In this document: piece after piece, positions 4,845 to 7,834 of the stretch
How positions within the stretch are numbered: position 1 is the stretch's first letter
Layout: each line of letters opens with the position of its first letter
Assembly: GCA_034432155.1 (NCBI GenBank)
Contig: DAOUCP010000133.1
Span: forward strand, 1-7,834
Source: DAOUCP01 sp034432155
GTDB taxonomy: Bacteria > Chloroflexota > Anaerolineae > Epilineales > Epilineaceae
Direction of reading: 5' to 3'
DNA: 7,834 bases
Made by a program: the position numbers and the translations under genes
Notes under the pieces: generated by a model
Seen by the model: only the letters and a program-made list of their open reading frames with translations
The model's database searches: none
What the model was told of the DNA's origin: nothing

Positions 4845-7625
4845 CTACCTCACGGTGTAGCTGGCACCCGGCTCGTCGATCTGGGGAGGCGGAGGTTCGA
4901 GCGGGCTGTACAGCCCGCAGCGGTGCGCCCAGGCAACCAGCTGATGGGTCTTCTCGAAGCCGGTGGCGGCATACATGTTCGAGATCGCCTTGTTGATGGT
5001 GCTTAGGCTGAGACCCAGCCGCAAGCCGACTGCCTCGCGGCTCAGGCCGTCGCACAAGCCAATCACGATCTCGCGCTCCCGCGGACTAAGCAAGCTGGGC
5101 GGCGGATCGCCGTAGCGCGCCCCTGGGGGCAGGCCACGACCTGCGGAACTGGGCCAGGGCCGCAGGTCCGGCTCGCTCAGCGCCTGGCACAGGTCACGGC
5201 GGCCGATGCTCGCCGCAGCGGCCCACAGCCGGGGCATGCGGGCTGCCTCTGGAATCAGGAAGTGATGCTCGCCCATCGCTGCCACCAGCGAGTGCAGGGC
5301 TTCCAGCTCCGGCAAGGCCTCCTCGATGCCGGCCGCTAGACAAGTGGCATAGGCCAGCGCCAGCCGCGCCCGTGCCTCCCATATCTTTGCCCCACCAGCC
5401 TGGAAGCCGGCCACAGCCTCGCGAATCGAATCGGCCGCCGCGGCCACACCACCCTCGCTGGCCGCCAGCATGCCTGCCGCCAGGCGAAGAAGGCAGTGCT
5501 GAAGCGCGTGCCAGGACGCCAGCCAAGGCGCGGCTGCTTCGAGGTGGCGTCGGCTGGCGGCAAGGTCGCCACCAATGCGGTGGCGGTGGCATAAGCCCAA
5601 GTGCGCATAGGCGGCTTCGGGGCCGAGTCCAACAGCCCCAGCCAAGACCATCGCTCGTGAGTAACACAGCTCGGCCGCCTCGGGGCGCGCGAGGTCCAGC
5701 TGCAAGTCACCTTCGCTCAGCCAGAGCACCGTCTCAGCTTGGAGATTGCTCCCCTGGCGCGCGATCTCCTTGCCGCGCCGCAGGGCTGCGGCGGCATCGT
5801 CGTAGCGACCCAGAGCATGGTAGGCGATGGCAAGGTTGTTGCACGCCGCGGCCGTAGCGAAGGCCAGGCCGAGCTCCCGGGCCAGCCGCTCGGCCTCCCG
5901 ACCGAGCCGAACGGCGGTTGCCAGCTCGCCTTGCATCTGCCGCAAGCCGCTGAGCTCTGCCAGCAGCGTCGCCTCGTCCCGCGGCAACGCCGCGGCTCTG
6001 GCCAGTGCCAGCGCCTCCTCCAGTCTCTCTTGGGCAGCGGTGAGCTGGAGCTGGTTGGCGAGCTGGCCGGCGAGAGCGCGCAGCGAGTCGAGGGAATAGC
6101 GTGGCGCGGCATCCGCTCCGATGGCCAGCACCCCGCGGATGTCGTCGAGCGCCCTCTCGATGTCCCCGCAGGGAAGGAGTGCGAAGCTTCGCGTCACCAG
6201 CAAGCCGGCGCGGGACGCCTCATCGAGCCCTGGATCCTGCAGGGCGCGAGAGGTCTCGGCAACGGCGCCGCGCCAGTCACCGACGAAGGTCATGGCGTGC
6301 GCCTGCCAACGGACCAGCGCTGGCGGCAGCTCGGTTCCGGTGGCAGTCCGCCAGCGTTGCAGAAGATCCAACATCACCCGGAACTGGCCGGTCCGGGCCA
6401 GGTCCTGGCACGCCTCGGCCAGCATGAACTCCGCCCGGCCAAGGTCGCCACCGGCGATGAGATGCCGCGTCGCCCTAACCCGGTCGCCGGCCCTCGCCAA
6501 CATCTCCGCGGCGCGCAAGTGCTGCGCGGACTGGAAGCTGCTTGCGCCGGCCGTGGACGCCACCAGGTAGTCGCGGAATCGGCTATGCAGGCGATACTCG
6601 CCATGGGCGTCTGGCCCGGCTAGAAAGACGCCATGCTGCACGAGACGGCCGAGCATGGCGTGGGCGTCGGCCATGGCCAGGCATTCTTGGCAGAGCGGCA
6701 CGGTGATGCGCTCCAGCTGGGCAACGCACTCGAGAAAGGCCCGCTCTTCCGGTGGCAGGCTGGCAACGAGATGGACAGCCAGTTGCTCGAAAGACCGCCG
6801 AGCATCGGCGGCGCAGCGATCGGGCTGGGCGAGCAGGGGCACCACCGCCGGCCAACCTTCATACTGCTCGAGCAACGTGAGCAGACCGGGCCAAGACTCG
6901 ACGGGCACTCCCTGAGCGGTCAAGAAGGCCTCCGCCTCGTCGGTGGTGAAGCGCAGCTCCGGTGGCCCCAATGTGGCGATGCGGTATTCGGGATAGAGGC
7001 CGGCGAGCTCCTGCGGCAGCGACCGGCGACAAGCGGCAACCACGTGCACGAAGTCAGGCAGGGAGCGCAGGAAGGTGCCCAGGAGCCGCAGCGCCGCTTG
7101 GCTGCCCTCCAGGGAGTGCAGGTCATCCAGAACCACCAGCCACTCGCGCGGCGGCCGCGACAACCGGTGGGCAAGCACTACCATCTGGAGCTGGGGGTCT
7201 CCGTTCGCCGCCAGCGCCAGTCGCCGGATGGGCTCGTCGGGCTCTTCGGGTAGCGCGTGATCGATCGCCGCTCGCAGGCTGATGGCCAGTCGGGCGACGT
7301 CGCAGTCCTCGTCGCCGAGGCGGAGCCACACCTGCGGCAACTGCGTCTGGCGTACCAGGTCGACCAGCAGAACCGTCTTGCCATAGCCGGCCGGCGCGAC
7401 GAGCAGGCATAGCCGCTGACGCCGAACCAGGGGCTCAAGCAGCTCCGTCAGCCGGGGGCGGCGAAGCAGGCCATCATGCCAGAACGCCGCTACCACCTTG
7501 GCGGGCGGCACCGCCAGGAGCGCGGTCGGACCGGCTGCCTCGCCAACAGGTGTTCGGGAAGACACTGGGCGGTCCATCGCGACGACCCCGGCGCGAGGTC
7601 GGATGGCGCTCCGATCCGTCGGCAT
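4845..7625 (-). CDS. Large ATP-binding LuxR-family (MalT/LAL-type) transcriptional regulator
   Basis: This 926-residue cytoplasmic protein follows the MalT plan. The N-terminal ATPase module has Walker A APAGYGKT (77-84), Walker B LVVLDDLH (163-170), a sensor strand VHVVAACRR (193-201) and the family motif ELRFTTDEAEAFL (223-235). A winged-helix region (about 280-356) ends in YRLHSRFRDYL. Residues 365-820 are alanine- and leucine-rich helical repeats of TPR type (for example NNLAIAYHALGRYDDAAAAL), which in MalT bind the inducer. The C-terminal LuxR/GerE DNA-binding domain (846-906) starts LSPREREIVIGLCDGLS and includes STINKAISNMYAATGF. In relatives, inducer and ATP drive oligomer formation and promoter activation. 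Length matches the family (about 900). The ATG at 7623-7625 is supported by GGAGG at 7635-7639, nine bases upstream. The effector and target genes are not in the window. Confidence 0.92.
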   Translation of the reverse strand: MPTDRSAIRPRAGVVAMDRPVSSRTPVGEAAGPTALLAVPPAKVVAAFWHDGLLRRPRLTELLEPLVRRQRLCLLVAPAGYGKTVLLVDLVRQTQLPQVWLRLGDEDCDVARLAISLRAAIDHALPEEPDEPIRRLALAANGDPQLQMVVLAHRLSRPPREWLVVLDDLHSLEGSQAALRLLGTFLRSLPDFVHVVAACRRSLPQELAGLYPEYRIATLGPPELRFTTDEAEAFLTAQGVPVESWPGLLTLLEQYEGWPAVVPLLAQPDRCAADARRSFEQLAVHLVASLPPEERAFLECVAQLERITVPLCQECLAMADAHAMLGRLVQHGVFLAGPDAHGEYRLHSRFRDYLVASTAGASSFQSAQHLRAAEMLARAGDRVRATRHLIAGGDLGRAEFMLAEACQDLARTGQFRVMLDLLQRWRTATGTELPPALVRWQAHAMTFVGDWRGAVAETSRALQDPGLDEASRAGLLVTRSFALLPCGDIERALDDIRGVLAIGADAAPRYSLDSLRALAGQLANQLQLTAAQERLEEALALARAAALPRDEATLLAELSGLRQMQGELATAVRLGREAERLARELGLAFATAAACNNLAIAYHALGRYDDAAAALRRGKEIARQGSNLQAETVLWLSEGDLQLDLARPEAAELCYSRAMVLAGAVGLGPEAAYAHLGLCHRHRIGGDLAASRRHLEAAAPWLASWHALQHCLLRLAAGMLAASEGGVAAAADSIREAVAGFQAGGAKIWEARARLALAYATCLAAGIEEALPELEALHSLVAAMGEHHFLIPEAARMPRLWAAAASIGRRDLCQALSEPDLRPWPSSAGRGLPPGARYGDPPPSLLSPREREIVIGLCDGLSREAVGLRLGLSLSTINKAISNMYAATGFEKTHQLVAWAHRCGLYSPLEPPPPQIDEPGASYTVR

Positions 7626-7626
7626 G

Positions 7627-7674
7627 CGCCCCGACCTCCGGCGGTGGTCGGGCGATTGCAGCCCAAAGGGCTGC
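7627..7674 (-). promoter_or_regulatory. Structured leader of the LuxR-type gene with the ribosome-binding site inside a hairpin
   Basis: Two adjacent inverted repeats fill the leader. The distal one, GCAGCCC (7658-7664) with GGGCTGC (7668-7674), is a perfect seven-base-pair stem with a three-base loop. The proximal one pairs CGCCCCGACC (7627-7636) with GGTCGGGCG (7646-7654) over nine base pairs with one bulged C. The Shine-Dalgarno GGAGG (7635-7639 on the minus strand) sits at the loop-stem border of the proximal hairpin, and the ATG follows its last base almost directly. This may limit translation; a role is inferred only from position. Confidence 0.45.
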
Positions 7675-7682
7675 GGAGAACA

Positions 7683-7692
7683 GCGAGCTCGC
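7683..7692. promoter_or_regulatory. Ten-base palindrome upstream of the LuxR-type gene
   Basis: GCGAGCTCGC is a perfect palindrome lying about 60 bases upstream of the start codon, between the leader hairpins and the terminator of the next gene, where the promoter should be. It could be an operator half-site cluster, but short GC-rich palindromes arise by chance. No clear -35/-10 pair was found beside it. Confidence 0.2.
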
Positions 7693-7718
7693 AGGCGCCT
7701 CGACGCCCCGGAAGAAGA

Positions 7719-7754
7719 GAGCGCGCTCGAGAGATGGCGCCCTCGAGCGCGCTC
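7719..7754 (-). terminator. Intrinsic terminator of the gene entering from the right
   Basis: GAGCGCGCTCGAG (7719-7731) and CTCGAGCGCGCTC (7742-7754) pair perfectly over 13 bases with a ten-base loop. On the minus strand the stem is followed by the pyrimidine-rich run TCTTCTTCC, which gives a broken U-tract. The stem starts 25 bases after the stop codon of the partial gene at the right edge. It separates that gene from the LuxR-type regulator, which therefore needs its own promoter in the roughly 95 bases between. Confidence 0.68.
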
Positions 7755-7779
7755 CGGTAACCGCCCGATCGACCGCCCG

Positions 7780-7834
7780 TCAGTTAATGACGATGGCCTG
7801 ACCCACCGAGTCGAACCCCACCTCTTCGTCGGCG
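7780..7834 (-). CDS. C-terminal end of an unidentified protein, cut by the window edge
   Basis: On the minus strand the frame reads ADEEVGFDSVGQAIVIN and stops with TGA (7780-7782). Codons are G/C-ending, the acidic-then-hydrophobic end is protein-like, and a strong terminator follows 25 bases later, so a real gene end is likely. Seventeen residues are too few to name a family. Confidence 0.5.
   Translation of the reverse strand, partial: ADEEVGFDSVGQAIVIN

Noticed and set aside
4880..4905. GGGGAGGCGGAGGTTCGAGCGGG, first read as a tRNA T-arm or a tRNA-derived attachment site
   Set aside because: No acceptor, D or anticodon arm pairs with it, and it lies inside the C-terminal codons of the LuxR-type regulator.
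5739..6623. A 294-codon plus-strand open frame opposite the LuxR-type regulator
   Set aside because: It is a shadow of the real minus-strand coding region in GC-rich DNA; it lies wholly inside a protein with clear family motifs and has no matching domain pattern of its own.
1..7834. CRISPR arrays, riboswitches and rRNA genes
   Set aside because: No regularly spaced repeats, no recognisable aptamer core and no rRNA signature were seen on either strand.

Overview
The window is GC-rich (roughly two thirds G+C by eye) and bacterial. The mix of genes suggests a Chloroflexota (Thermomicrobia-like) or possibly an actinobacterial chromosome: an IS256-type transposase, an HtrA-like lipoprotein protease, a large MalT-type LuxR regulator, and a regulatory STAND ATPase with an N-terminal helix-turn-helix. 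This assignment is inference, because no phylogenetic marker protein is present.

Layout from left to right. Bases 1-224 hold the C-terminal end of an IS256-family transposase, followed at about 250-279 by the probable right terminal inverted repeat of that element. Bases 280-784 have no confident gene, only weak hairpins and a protein-like stretch on the minus strand. A well-formed sigma-70-type promoter (785-813) and a leader hairpin touching the Shine-Dalgarno sequence precede a 541-residue lipoprotein serine protease (889-2514, + strand) with trypsin-like, PDZ and unrecognised C-terminal domains. On the minus strand there is a tRNA-Gln(UUG) gene (2637-2707) with its own promoter. Next comes a spacer with a strong GC-rich hairpin (2935-2966), then two large minus-strand signalling ATPase genes: a 536-residue STAND/NB-ARC-like protein (3009-4619) and a 926-residue LuxR/MalT-like regulator (4845-7625). 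The last gene, entering from the right on the minus strand, contributes only its final 17 codons (stop at 7780-7782) and is followed by a good intrinsic terminator (7719-7754).

How the parts may work together. The two minus-strand genes are co-oriented and 225 bases apart. Both combine a P-loop ATPase switch with a DNA-binding-type domain (N-terminal in one, C-terminal in the other), so they may form a small signal-responsive regulatory pair. No target genes or enzymes lie beside them to show what they control. The protease stands alone, facing the tRNA and the regulators, and probably acts outside the cytoplasmic membrane. I found no clear new system. The most unusual items are the repeat-derived tail of the STAND protein, the hairpin-rich leader around the LuxR ribosome-binding site, and the double-cysteine C-terminal domain of the protease.
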